A stretch of DNA of 64,000 nt from Gammaproteobacteria bacterium (GTDB taxonomy: Bacteria; Pseudomonadota; Gammaproteobacteria; Steroidobacterales; Woeseiaceae): contig JAOTVR010000005.1 of assembly GCA_029863305.1 (NCBI GenBank), positions 21,458-85,457 on the forward strand, in the 5' to 3' direction. The notes below the pieces were generated by a model. It made no database searches. It worked only from the letters and a program-made list of their open reading frames with translations, and was not told the origin of the DNA. A program made the translations under genes and the position numbers. The stretch's first letter is position 1. Each line of letters begins with the position of its first letter. Below are positions 50,665 through 59,344 of the stretch, piece by piece.

Positions 50665-51618
50665 TTGGGAACTGCTTACATCAGTCATGCTGACTGCCAG
50701 AGACATGACACTGGCGAGGGTCATCCGGAGAATGCCCGGCGTCTTACGGCGATAGAGGATCGGTTTATCGTCACCGGTCTCTTCGATGTGCTGAGCCGCA
50801 TCGATGCTCCCGAAGTGACTGAAGAACAGCTGCTACGTATACACACCCGCCATCACCTCGACACCGTGAGTTCGATGACGCCCGTGAGCGGCTATGCCCG
50901 CCTCGATCCGGATACGGTTATCAGTCGGGACAGCCTGATCGCTGCGCGGCGGGCGGCTGGCGCAGTCGTGGCCGCGGTCGACCTCGTCGTCGGCGGGGAG
51001 ATGGAGTCGGCCTTCTGCGGCATACGGCCCCCGGGCCATCACGCTGAAACGAATCGTGCCATGGGCTTTTGTCTGTACAACAACATTGCGATAGGCGCAG
51101 CTCACGCACTGGAACGACACGGTCTGATAAAGGTGGCCATCGTCGATTTCGATGTGCATCAGGGCAATGGTACCGAGGAAGCTTTTCAAGACGACAACAG
51201 GGTGTTGTTCTGTTCGACGTTTCAGCACCCCTTCTATCCGTTTACTGCGCAACTCGACAACTCGCCGAATCGCGTTAACGTGCCACTCGATGCAACGGCG
51301 CAGAGCGCAGAGTTTCGCGCAGCCGTGACCGATCACTGGCTGCCCGCTTTGCAGGACTTCCAGCCGCAAATGATCTTCGTGTCTGCCGGCTTCGATGCGC
51401 ACAGAGATGATGAGATGTCGAACGTCAGCCTGACCGACAACGATTTCCAATGGGTAACAGAACAGATTGTCGAAATCGCGGCGGAATCAGCATTGGGGCG
51501 AATCGTTTCCGTGCTCGAAGGCGGCTATGAACTCAATAGCCTGGCACGATGTGTCGAGACACACGTACGCACACTCATGGGTCTGCAGACAAAATTACCG
51601 GGCGTTATGCCTTACTGA
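50665..51618 (+). CDS. Histone-deacetylase family amidohydrolase (class II type)
   Basis: A 317-residue zinc deacetylase. The catalytic His pair is in GIRPPGHHAETNRAMGFC, the zinc site in VAIVDFDVHQGNGTEEAF, and the second Asp in FVSAGFDAHRDDEM; the catalytic-Tyr region lies in VLEGGYELNSLARC. All expected active-site elements are present. The frame is open from 50572, but TTG at 50665 with GGGA 8 bases upstream fits the domain start (GTAYISHADCQRHDTGEGHPE). Relatives deacetylate acetyl-lysine, acetylpolyamines or acetoin-pathway proteins (AcuC). Its head-to-head pairing with the PatZ-type gene suggests it removes the same acetyl marks. Confidence 0.93.
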   Translation: MGTAYISHADCQRHDTGEGHPENARRLTAIEDRFIVTGLFDVLSRIDAPEVTEEQLLRIHTRHHLDTVSSMTPVSGYARLDPDTVISRDSLIAARRAAGAVVAAVDLVVGGEMESAFCGIRPPGHHAETNRAMGFCLYNNIAIGAAHALERHGLIKVAIVDFDVHQGNGTEEAFQDDNRVLFCSTFQHPFYPFTAQLDNSPNRVNVPLDATAQSAEFRAAVTDHWLPALQDFQPQMIFVSAGFDAHRDDEMSNVSLTDNDFQWVTEQIVEIAAESALGRIVSVLEGGYELNSLARCVETHVRTLMGLQTKLPGVMPY

Positions 51619-51634
51619 ATTGACGACGGTACGC

Positions 51635-52600
51635 TCACGAGCCGACGAACTTGCGCTCGAGTATCTTGCTGGCAATTCCGCCGCCGCTGAATTTGCCGAT
51701 GCCTGCCAATGAATACTCTTCGCCGGTGACGATTGAGCGCGCCGCAAGCAGGCCACTCTTGACTGCCGGTCCTATGCCCTCGCACATATCACGGGTCGCG
51801 AGCCCGACAGAGTCACCGACCAGATACGCATTGTTATCGCTGACGACGTCGACATTGCCGCGCAGGAAGTAACTGTAACCCGTCGGATGATAGTCGTCGT
51901 AACGGACCAGGCCGCGACGTTCCAGCTTCTCGACGAACTTGTGCCAATATTCCTGGACGTGCCCGCCCTGATGCTTCAACTGATCGGCCATGCCGCCCAG
52001 GCCAACGTTAATATAGCCGTTCGCTTTCGGCACGTACCAGGCATAACCGGGCAGGCCATTGTCGAAGAACCACAGGTGACACTCGCCATTTTCCCAGTTG
52101 TAAGCAAACTCCTGCTCGTACGTTGCTGTCTGCAACGCGCTGCTGCGAGGATTCATCGCATGGAACAGCGCCCGGTAGACCGGGCAGGCCGTGCCGCCGG
52201 CGCCGACCAGGTATTTGCAACGGAATTCAGCATCGATGACGTAGTCACTGCCTTGCCTGCGAACGTCGCGGACCTTGTGCTGCAGTACCCTGGCACCCGA
52301 GCGCTGCAACAGGAAGTCGTCGAATTCGAAACGCCGAATCGAGTGTTGCCGGGATTTGAGTTTTGCCGTCAGCGCCTTCCAGTGCAGGTGAAGTTCGTTA
52401 AAGGTCATGAAGCTGAGCGGATAGTCGTCGCCGTCAAGCTCCAGGTCGGTCATGACCTCGGGCGTTACCCATCCAGCACACAACTTGCTGCGTGGGAATG
52501 CCATCCGGTCCAGCAGCAGGACGTCGAGCCCTGCAGACCGAAGCTTCCAGGCGCAGGTGGAACCTGCGGGGCCGCCGCCTACCACAATGGCGTCGGCCAT
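51635..52600 (-). CDS. FAD-dependent oxidoreductase, geranylgeranyl-reductase-like
   Basis: A 321-residue flavoprotein. The dinucleotide-binding motif VVGGGPAGSTCAWKLRSAGL lies at the N terminus, followed by LLLDRMAFPRSKLCAGWVTP, whose R-x-x-x-P-R-x-K-x-C-x-G pattern is typical of the geranylgeranyl reductase family. The FAD-binding motif NAYLVGDSVGLATRDMCEGI is near residue 260. Such enzymes reduce C=C bonds in isoprenoid or fatty-acyl chains. ATG 52600 is 7 bp after the cyclopropane-synthase-like gene ends, in the same direction, so it may act on that enzyme's lipid product. Confidence 0.88.
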   Translation of the reverse strand: MADAIVVGGGPAGSTCAWKLRSAGLDVLLLDRMAFPRSKLCAGWVTPEVMTDLELDGDDYPLSFMTFNELHLHWKALTAKLKSRQHSIRRFEFDDFLLQRSGARVLQHKVRDVRRQGSDYVIDAEFRCKYLVGAGGTACPVYRALFHAMNPRSSALQTATYEQEFAYNWENGECHLWFFDNGLPGYAWYVPKANGYINVGLGGMADQLKHQGGHVQEYWHKFVEKLERRGLVRYDDYHPTGYSYFLRGNVDVVSDNNAYLVGDSVGLATRDMCEGIGPAVKSGLLAARSIVTGEEYSLAGIGKFSGGGIASKILERKFVGS

Positions 52601-52607
52601 TCGCACG

Positions 52608-53843
52608 TCAGGCGCGTCCGGATTGGCCCTGGTACTGGTACTCGCGTGTCCACGGGACTTGATCGTTGCCGTGAGGCACGAACAGAACCTGGTATAGCTG
52701 CAAGGTGCCCGACTGAAAACCCGCCGATGAACCGGCCAGGTACAAGTGCCACATGCGCGCGAATTCCTCGTCGTACATGGCTGCGACCTGGTCAGTCACA
52801 GCTTCGTAATTCCGTAGCCAGTCGGCACAGGTGCGCGCGTAATGCGGGCGCAGGTTTTCAATATCGATAATCGAAAACTTGCAGGGCTCGAAAACGGCCG
52901 TCATTTCACTCAGACTTGGAGCGTGCCCGCCCGGGAAAATGTGTTTGATGATCCAGGGATCCATCTTTTGCGCATGGCTGCGTCCGATTGAATGAATCAG
53001 GCCGATGCCGTCTTTTTTGAGGCAGCGTTTTATGACTGACCCCAAGGTACCGAAGTTGGCCAGGCCGACATGTTCCAGCATGCCAACAGACACGAACACA
53101 TCGCAGCGTTCGTCGATGTTGCGATAGTCGTCTTCTACGAATTTCACCTTATCATCGAGTCCAAGCGTCGCAGCCTGCTCTCGCGCGTAAGCGATCTGTT
53201 CTGTCGAAGTGTTGTAAGCGACCACGTTGGCGCCATGATGTTCGGCCATGTGCAGCGCCAGTGCACCCCACCCGCAACCCGCTTCGATGACTTTTTGCCC
53301 GGGCCGCAGTTTCAGCTTGCGGCATACATGTTCGAGCTTGGCAAGCTGTGCCTCGGCCAGCGTCGCCGCCGGTGATTCGTAGTAGGCGCAGGTATAGACC
53401 AGGCGCGGGTCCAGCCAGAGCTTGTAGAAATCGTTGCCGAGATCGTAGTGATGGTGGACATTGTGTCGCGCCCGGGTCAGCGAATTGGCGTTCATGGCGT
53501 GCAGCATCGAGCGCAGCTTGGGGCCGTAATAGCGCCCCTCTCGTTTGCGCGTAATTGCCGCTGTTATTTCGTTGGCGAACGCCAGCAGATCACCGTGGAC
53601 CTCGATCAGGCCCTGGCTGTAACACTCTCCGAAACCGACAGATGGCGATCGCAGGAGCCGCAGCGCGGCACGTCGCCGACGAATCTCCATACATGCGACG
53701 GGGCGTTCGTCGCTGACCTGAAACTCATCACCGTTCCAGAGTCGGATCGAGATGCGAGGATTGCCGACGTGCTTCAGTAAGCTGTGGATCAATGCACGAT
53801 CAAAACTGCGCTCAGCGAGACTATGGCTGGTATCGACGCTCAT
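52608..53843 (-). CDS. Cyclopropane-fatty-acyl-phospholipid synthase family methyltransferase
   Basis: A 411-residue SAM-dependent enzyme. After an N-terminal lipid-binding domain comes HHHYDLGNDFYKLWLDP, the family signature, and TCAYYESPAATLAEAQLAKL. The SAM site is KVIEAGCGWGALALHMAEHH, and the active-site region VSVGMLEHVGLANFGTLG contains the Glu that helps bind bicarbonate in CFA synthases. IFPGGHAPSLSEM follows. ATG 53843 has GAGG 8 bases upstream. The enzyme adds a methylene or methyl group to a double bond of membrane lipids; a linked reductase suggests a methyl-branched or otherwise further-reduced product. Confidence 0.93.
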   Translation of the reverse strand: MSVDTSHSLAERSFDRALIHSLLKHVGNPRISIRLWNGDEFQVSDERPVACMEIRRRRAALRLLRSPSVGFGECYSQGLIEVHGDLLAFANEITAAITRKREGRYYGPKLRSMLHAMNANSLTRARHNVHHHYDLGNDFYKLWLDPRLVYTCAYYESPAATLAEAQLAKLEHVCRKLKLRPGQKVIEAGCGWGALALHMAEHHGANVVAYNTSTEQIAYAREQAATLGLDDKVKFVEDDYRNIDERCDVFVSVGMLEHVGLANFGTLGSVIKRCLKKDGIGLIHSIGRSHAQKMDPWIIKHIFPGGHAPSLSEMTAVFEPCKFSIIDIENLRPHYARTCADWLRNYEAVTDQVAAMYDEEFARMWHLYLAGSSAGFQSGTLQLYQVLFVPHGNDQVPWTREYQYQGQSGRA

Positions 53844-54168
53844 ACTGTTCACCTCTCTGAGGAAGCTTCAACTGCAGTCTGGCGCCGATTGCCTGTTTTG
53901 ACCATCGGTGTTTGCCGCAGTTTGTGCGACGACCCGGCTGCGCAGGGCCAAACCACATGTTCTCACGCTGCGCCGCGTGCCACGTGGAGAGATGGCAGGT
54001 GGCCAGGCGCCACTCCGCCATCGCTAACTATCTGATTATAAGGATTAACTGTGTCGCGAACTGGCAGCTAAAGGTTCGGCTGTCCCGGGCCGATTCAGTA
54101 TAGGTAGATCTATCAATGTGGCGACAATCGCGATCACCGCGAACCCGCCCGGGATTGGGAGCAGGACC
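53844..54168. other. 325-bp divergent control region
   Basis: This stretch lies between the leftward CFA-synthase operon and the rightward LysM gene. It should hold both promoters. A TATAAG at 54037-54042 is a possible -10 for the rightward gene, with no good -35. Short open frames across it have no recognisable domain or ribosome site. No terminator hairpin was seen. Confidence 0.45.
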
Positions 54169-55134
54169 GTGTATAAGCAACTATTGATGGCCTTCGTGTT
54201 CGCCTCTTCGGCTTGCGCACCGGCCGCAGGCCAGGCGTCCGGCGTGCCCCACCCGGTCCCGCCCGACAGCCCGGCAGAAGACGAGACCCTTCAGCCGTCG
54301 AGTTGGCAGCTCAGAGGTATCCTGATCTCTGAGTCAAATCGCACGGCCTTGTTCAACAGCCAGCAATTGCGGGAGGGCGACCAGCTGGGTGGTGCGAAGA
54401 TTCTCGCCATCGATCACGGCGGCGTTCGCGTGCGTGTCGGTGTGCGGGAAGTCACTGTCGATGTAGGAGGCACAATTGCGTCTTCGGTGCCGTCCGGAGA
54501 GAGGCGTTCCCCGCGCCCTGGCGTCGATGTTCGGCACGCCGTGCAAGCCGGCGAAACACTCTCCGGCATCGCATTGAAGTACCGCCTGAACGACGTCACC
54601 GCGAACCAGATGATGATCGCCCTGTTTCAGGCGAATCCGCAGGCCTTCGACGACAACATCAATGTGCTTCATGAAGGCGCCATCCTGCGTATTCCGGATG
54701 AACATGCACTGCATCATCATGCCCCGGAAACAGCGACAGCCGAAGTCGCGCGCCACACGGAGAGATGGCAGGCCGCCTATGCCCGGCGAACCAGGGTCGC
54801 GCGATTGCCGAGTGAGAAGCACTACGGCCCGGTCAAGAGCGGCGAAACACTCTCCGGCATTGCATTCAGGCACCGGCCAAGCGGCGTCACCCCGAACCAG
54901 ATGATCATGGCGTTGTTTCAGGCGAATCCGCAAGCCTTCGACGACAATATCAATGTGCTTCACGAAGGCGCCATTCTGCGTATTCCGGATGAGCACGCGC
55001 TGCCGCATCATGCCCCGCAAACAGCAACGGCTGAAGTGCTGCGTCAGACGAAGGTATGGCTACAGCGCCAGGAACAGCACGCGGCACTGGCATTGGCACT
55101 GGCACACAACAGCGTCCGGGCGCCGCCCCACTAA
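54169..55134 (+). CDS. Exported MshK/LysM protein with two FimV-type LysM motifs
   Basis: A 321-residue protein. GTG 54169 is chosen as start because GGAG lies 7 bases upstream and the signal peptide (KQLLMAFVFASSACAPAAGQ) begins there. Residues about 45-110 (WQLRGILISESNRTALFNSQ, REGDQLGGAKILAID) look like the GspC/MshK homology domain. Two LysM motifs of the FimV kind follow at about 123-180 and 220-277, each with GETLSGIA, NQM-x-x-ALFQANPQAFDDN and NVLHEGAILRIPDEH. FimV-type LysM binds peptidoglycan at the poles or around pili. The His/Ala-rich tail is simple sequence. The two motifs arose by a recent tandem duplication with a 291-bp period. Confidence 0.85.
   Translation: MYKQLLMAFVFASSACAPAAGQASGVPHPVPPDSPAEDETLQPSSWQLRGILISESNRTALFNSQQLREGDQLGGAKILAIDHGGVRVRVGVREVTVDVGGTIASSVPSGERRSPRPGVDVRHAVQAGETLSGIALKYRLNDVTANQMMIALFQANPQAFDDNINVLHEGAILRIPDEHALHHHAPETATAEVARHTERWQAAYARRTRVARLPSEKHYGPVKSGETLSGIAFRHRPSGVTPNQMIMALFQANPQAFDDNINVLHEGAILRIPDEHALPHHAPQTATAEVLRQTKVWLQRQEQHAALALALAHNSVRAPPH
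54550..54746 (+). repeat. LysM duplication, copy 1
   Basis: This roughly 197-bp stretch recurs 291 bp downstream with high nucleotide identity, including silent differences only over much of GETLSGIA and the ANPQAFDDNINVLHEGA region. Confidence 0.85.
54841..55037 (+). repeat. LysM duplication, copy 2
   Basis: Second copy of the LysM unit at a constant offset of 291 bp (97 codons) from copy 1. Most mismatches are in third positions, so both copies are under selection for the protein. Confidence 0.85.
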
Positions 55135-55412
55135 TCAGCCCGTTATAACGATCTGATATAAGAAATGTTGTTCATACACAACAGCTCTTTAGGAGCTCTG
55201 TTCCCTTGACAAATAAGGGTTTACCACGATTTTCAGCCAATATTTTTCAATGTATGTTGCAAAATAGCGACGAAGTAAGCCAATAGTCGTTGCGCGGCAA
55301 TTCGCGCTTGCAGTGGTCCAGAGCACTGCAAACCTCCGGACCCTGCAAATCCCTGGGTCTACTCCGGTATGCCCAAGGCGAACACACCCCAGGGCTTAAG
55401 GAGACAAATCGT

Positions 55413-58211
55413 ATGAATATTCACCGAAGTACCCGAAGTCTCTTTCGTACGGCCTTGCTAGCGGGAGCGATTACAGCAATGTGCGCGCCTACGTTGGCGC
55501 AAGAACCCGGCGAAGAAGAAGAGATTCTTGAAGAGATAATCACTACCGGTTCCGCGATCAAGCGGGTCGATTTGAACAACGCATTACCCGTGCAGGTGAT
55601 CACAGCAGATCAGTTGGACCGGCAGGGTATTACCAATGCCGGTGACCTGATTGAAAACGTACCTGCGATGCAGGGCTACATCACCGAATCTGATTCTGTC
55701 GGCGGCGGTGGTGGCGGCATCCGCACCGCTAACCTGCGTGCAATCGGCAATCAGTACACGCTGAGCTTGCTCAATGGCCGCCGCATGGCGCCGGCTGATT
55801 CCGGTAGCAGTATCGATCTCAGCAATATTCCGATAGCTGCGGTAGAGCGAGTCCACCTCCTGACCGATGGCGCCAGCGCACTGTATGGTTCTGATGCCAT
55901 TGCCGGCGTGGTCAACTTCATGCTCAAGGACTCTGTCGATGCGACGACTATCAACGTCCGCGGTGACAGGCCATCCGACAGCGGCGGCGAACACTGGAAT
56001 GCCGACATCGTCACCGGCTTTGGCGATCTGGATGAGGACGGTTACGGCGTGGTTCTCAGTTACAGCCACGAACGTCAGGACCAACTCGCAGGCGTGGATC
56101 GTCCCTTCTCGGAGACCGGCTTCATTTTCTTCCGGCATGATGGACAAGACCTGTACTTCCAGAACTCCTCGGCCAATGCGATCCCGGGCAATGCCTTCGC
56201 CTATGGCGTCGACTATACGGATATTCTCGACGAGAATGGCGATCCGGTTGATGTCTCGTTCAATCCGAACGCGCTATCCAGCGGTGGCACCTGTGCCGCA
56301 CAGACCACGCCGGATGATTTGACCTGCCGCTTCGACTACACCAGTACCCTCGAGGTACTCCCGGAGTCGACGCGCGACAGCCTGTCATTGAACGGCAAGT
56401 TCCGGCTTAGCGAAAACATCACTGGTTTCGCAACGGTGCTGGCGTCGAACTACGAAATGATTGCACGTATCGCGCCTTACCCGACTGGCGAAATCCCTCT
56501 GCCACTGGACTCTGCTTTGGTACAGAATGAGGTGATGCCGCATCTGCAAACGCTGCTGACACCAGCAGAACTGGCGCAGGTCGGTGAGGTAACCGGTACC
56601 TGGCGTGCAGTTCCCGCGGGCAACCGCACCACAAGGTACGATACCGACTCATCCAACTGGACCTTGGGTATCGAAGGCTACGCTGGTGACGTCACCTATG
56701 CGGTCGCAGGCACATACGCAACAACCACAATCGATCAGGATTTTCCGACGGGCTGGTTGCTGCTCGACGAGTTTGTCGACGCCGCTTCCTCCGGATCCTT
56801 CAACATCTTTGCAACTCAGGAAGATTTTACGGATGCGGACTTCGAAGCTCTTGCTCCGACGATCTACCACGGTGACTGGGATGTAACCAAGAACACCATG
56901 ACCGCGTTTGACGCGCAGATCTCCAAACCGATCTTCGAAATGAGCGGTGGCGACGTCACGATGGCCGGTGGTATCGATTATCGGACGACCCAATACGACC
57001 GCACCATCTCGGAAGCGAACGAGAACGAGGAGCTGTTGTTCCTGTCCAAGGATACGGCCTACAAGCTCGATCGCAATCAGTGGGGCATCTTCGTCGAAAC
57101 GCTGTTCCCGATGACCGACAACTTTGAGCTGACTGCTTCGGTTCGTTATGACGACATTTCGGCGGTAACGGACAAGCTCAATGGTGGCAGCATCGATGCG
57201 GGCGACAGCGATACGACTTATAAAGTCAGCATGTTGTTCGACATAAGCGACGCTGTCTCGTTGCGCGGCTCTTACGGCACCGGTTTCAAAGCGCCTTCGA
57301 TGCGTGAAATCGGCGAGCCGCTGTCCGAGTTTGGTGTGACCTCAGGCACGTTCGACTGCCCATTTGTGTCTCCGGATCCGCTGGCGCAATACTGCCGGCC
57401 GCAAGAGGCACAATATGACGTCTTCCGTCAGGGTTACGGTGGTCTGACTTTCGAGCACTCGACAAACTACACCTTCGGTGTGGTGATGACCCCGACAGAC
57501 AATTTCGATATGACTATCGACTATTGGAACATCGAACTGGAAGACCTGGTCGAGCGCCTGACCGAACAGCAGATCTTCGACAATGCAGAGACCTATCGCG
57601 ACCTGTTTACGACGAAGACCAATCTGGCAACTGGTCAGGAATTCCTGGCGATCATCCAGGCTGCGGTTAACGTCGGTACGCGGGAGCAATCCGGTATCGA
57701 TTACAACTTCAACTATGGCTTCGACATGGATTGGGGCCAGCTGGACCTGAATCTGCAGGGCACCTACATGATGGAATCCGACAGTTCACTCACAGGCAGC
57801 AGCCTGGGCCGTTTCGGCAATGATGATGGCGTAGTGTTCCGCAACGTCATGAACATCGGCGCCACTCTGTATCACGGCGACTTCACGCACACGCTGTGGG
57901 CAAACTACCGGACTGGCTACCACGATCAGGAGCAGACGGTTGAAGTGCTCGGTACGGGTGTACCGCTTGGGCAGGGACCCGAGATCGATGTTCAGCTGGA
58001 AGTTCCTTCCTACATGGTAACCAACTACCAGGCTCGCTATATGATGCTCAACGACAGTCTCGCTATGACACTGGGTATCACAAACCTGCTCGATGAAGAG
58101 CCGCCGCTGTCGCTGCGAACCAGCGGTGCGGGGCATCAGGTCGGTTGGGACCCGCGCTATACCGATGCATTTGGACGCACTTTCTACCTGCAGGCTGAAT
58201 ACGCGTTCTGA
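55413..58211 (+). CDS. TonB-dependent outer-membrane receptor
   Basis: A 932-residue receptor. ATG 55413 with AAGGAG 9 bases upstream opens the signal peptide (TALLAGAITAMCAPTLAQEP). A TonB-box-like acidic segment EEILEEIITTGSAIKRVD is followed by the plug (ALPVQVITADQLDRQGITNA, IRTANLRAIGNQYTLSLLNG, DGASALYGSDAIAGVVNFML). The barrel ends with RTFYLQAEYAF, a normal C-terminal Phe. Only tentative promoter elements are visible in the 278 bp upstream (TTGACA at 55206, no convincing -10). The Gly-rich insert SVGGGGGGI in the plug is common in Gammaproteobacterial receptors for glycans, peptides or siderophores; the substrate cannot be told. A strong terminator follows. Confidence 0.95.
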   Translation: MNIHRSTRSLFRTALLAGAITAMCAPTLAQEPGEEEEILEEIITTGSAIKRVDLNNALPVQVITADQLDRQGITNAGDLIENVPAMQGYITESDSVGGGGGGIRTANLRAIGNQYTLSLLNGRRMAPADSGSSIDLSNIPIAAVERVHLLTDGASALYGSDAIAGVVNFMLKDSVDATTINVRGDRPSDSGGEHWNADIVTGFGDLDEDGYGVVLSYSHERQDQLAGVDRPFSETGFIFFRHDGQDLYFQNSSANAIPGNAFAYGVDYTDILDENGDPVDVSFNPNALSSGGTCAAQTTPDDLTCRFDYTSTLEVLPESTRDSLSLNGKFRLSENITGFATVLASNYEMIARIAPYPTGEIPLPLDSALVQNEVMPHLQTLLTPAELAQVGEVTGTWRAVPAGNRTTRYDTDSSNWTLGIEGYAGDVTYAVAGTYATTTIDQDFPTGWLLLDEFVDAASSGSFNIFATQEDFTDADFEALAPTIYHGDWDVTKNTMTAFDAQISKPIFEMSGGDVTMAGGIDYRTTQYDRTISEANENEELLFLSKDTAYKLDRNQWGIFVETLFPMTDNFELTASVRYDDISAVTDKLNGGSIDAGDSDTTYKVSMLFDISDAVSLRGSYGTGFKAPSMREIGEPLSEFGVTSGTFDCPFVSPDPLAQYCRPQEAQYDVFRQGYGGLTFEHSTNYTFGVVMTPTDNFDMTIDYWNIELEDLVERLTEQQIFDNAETYRDLFTTKTNLATGQEFLAIIQAAVNVGTREQSGIDYNFNYGFDMDWGQLDLNLQGTYMMESDSSLTGSSLGRFGNDDGVVFRNVMNIGATLYHGDFTHTLWANYRTGYHDQEQTVEVLGTGVPLGQGPEIDVQLEVPSYMVTNYQARYMMLNDSLAMTLGITNLLDEEPPLSLRTSGAGHQVGWDPRYTDAFGRTFYLQAEYAF

Positions 58212-58251
58212 TGACTGAAGTTCAGTAGCATTCAGAACAAGAAAAAGAACG

Positions 58252-58286
58252 AACCCGGCCCCTTTCCAGGGGCCGGGTTCTGTTTT
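58252..58286 (+). terminator. Rho-independent terminator of the TonB receptor gene
   Basis: AACCCGGCCCCT and its perfect complement AGGGGCCGGGTT form a 12-bp stem with a TTCC loop, followed by CTGTTTTG. It lies 41 bp after the receptor stop and before the convergent phasin-like gene. Confidence 0.9.
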
Positions 58287-58336
58287 GTCGACCTGGTGCA
58301 TCGAGGATGCGGGCCGCCGCAGAGCATCGTCAACGG

Positions 58337-58705
58337 CTAGGCAGCTTCGCTAACGCTCTCGACGATGCTGTCCTTGAGTTCTGTTACGTCTTCCTTGACT
58401 TCCTCAACGACTTCGTCAATTTCTTCAGCAACGTCCTTGCGGAATTTCCTGAACTGTCTTTGATAGCGTGCGCGAGCCTTTTCGCCGTCCTTCACAAGCT
58501 GATCAAACTTCTTTTCGAAGTCAGTCTGAAATTTTTCAATTTCTGTCTGCATCATCGCGACCACGCCAAGGCTTGCGAGAAATGTCTTGTTCGCAATCCG
58601 TATCGGCGTTCCAACCGCGCTGTCTTCCAACTTCTCGAATATCGATTGTTGCGGTGCTTTCTTCGCGGCCGATTTCTTTGTCGTCGCTCGTTTCTTCGTG
58701 GTCAT
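58337..58705 (-). CDS. Phasin-like protein (short)
   Basis: A 122-residue helical protein with a basic, Lys/Ala-rich N terminus (TTKKRATTKKSAAKKAP) and a phasin-like region (ASLGVVAMMQTEIEKFQTDF, FDQLVKDGEKARARYQRQFR) ending in an acidic amphipathic helix (EEIDEVVEEVKEDVTELKDS). GGAG lies 7 bases before the ATG. It is 25 bp downstream of a longer relative in the same direction. Such proteins coat polyhydroxyalkanoate granules and bind DNA through the Lys-rich part. No PHA synthase is in the window. Confidence 0.8.
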   Translation of the reverse strand: MTTKKRATTKKSAAKKAPQQSIFEKLEDSAVGTPIRIANKTFLASLGVVAMMQTEIEKFQTDFEKKFDQLVKDGEKARARYQRQFRKFRKDVAEEIDEVVEEVKEDVTELKDSIVESVSEAA

Positions 58706-58730
58706 TGCTTCACTCCTTTATCGAATCGCC

Positions 58731-59252
58731 TCAAGCTGCCTGCCTGGGGGCGGTTTTCTTGACCGAGGTTTTCTGTTTGGAAGCTGCCGCCTGTTTGGGC
58801 GCCGCCTTCTTGGCGACTGTCGTCCGCTTCTCCTCGAGAAGCTTCTCGATCTTGTTGAGCTTCCTGTTGATCGCGTCCATGTCTTTCTTTGTGGGCATAC
58901 GCAGGCGATCCATGGCATCAGCGATCCGTTTGTCGAACGCCTCATTCAGTTTGTCGAGACTTGACTTGTCGCGTACCTGGTCAAGCAGGCCGCTGGCCTT
59001 CGACTGCGCATCGTCGGTCATCTCGCGAATAGCGTCCCGGACGTCGTCGATCAGGGACTCGGTTTTCCTGGTCGTCTTCTTGCGGAATTTCTCGCCTTCC
59101 TTAACGAGTGTTTCGAACGTCTTCTCACCGGCCTTTTGGGCATTGGAGAACGCGCCGAGACCTGCCAGGAACGCATCTTCGAGCTGCTCTTTGAGTTCCT
59201 CGACCATCTTTTCACTGTCTTTCTGTTTGCTACTACGTTTCTTGGCTACCAT
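58731..59252 (-). CDS. Phasin family protein (PhaF/PhaI-like)
   Basis: A 173-residue protein with the PhaF/PhaI-type domain (LEDAFLAGLGAFSNAQKAGE, FETLVKEGEKFRKKT), a long helical middle (INRKLNKIEKLLEEKRT) and an Ala/Lys-rich, histone H1-like tail (KKAAPKQAAASKQK). ATG 59252 is preferred over 59258, because GGAG is then 7 bases upstream. The domain order matches PHA granule-associated proteins that also bind DNA and help partition granules. It heads a two-gene phasin operon. Confidence 0.87.
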   Translation of the reverse strand: MVAKKRSSKQKDSEKMVEELKEQLEDAFLAGLGAFSNAQKAGEKTFETLVKEGEKFRKKTTRKTESLIDDVRDAIREMTDDAQSKASGLLDQVRDKSSLDKLNEAFDKRIADAMDRLRMPTKKDMDAINRKLNKIEKLLEEKRTTVAKKAAPKQAAASKQKTSVKKTAPRQAA

Positions 59253-59344
59253 CGTCATGCTCCTTAATTTGATCGTCCTGCCATATGATGAATCGTAGGC
59301 GTTACTATTAGGGTGTTCACACTAGACGAACGGGCTTTTTTGCA

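Noticed and set aside
53821..54021. 66-codon leftward open frame upstream of the CFA-synthase gene
   Set aside because: No ribosome site, no domain, biased composition; it overlaps the 5' end of the CFA gene.
55206..55234. Sigma-70 promoter before the TonB receptor (TTGACA at 55206)
   Set aside because: The -35 is perfect but no acceptable -10 lies 16-18 bp downstream, so it is not listed as a feature.
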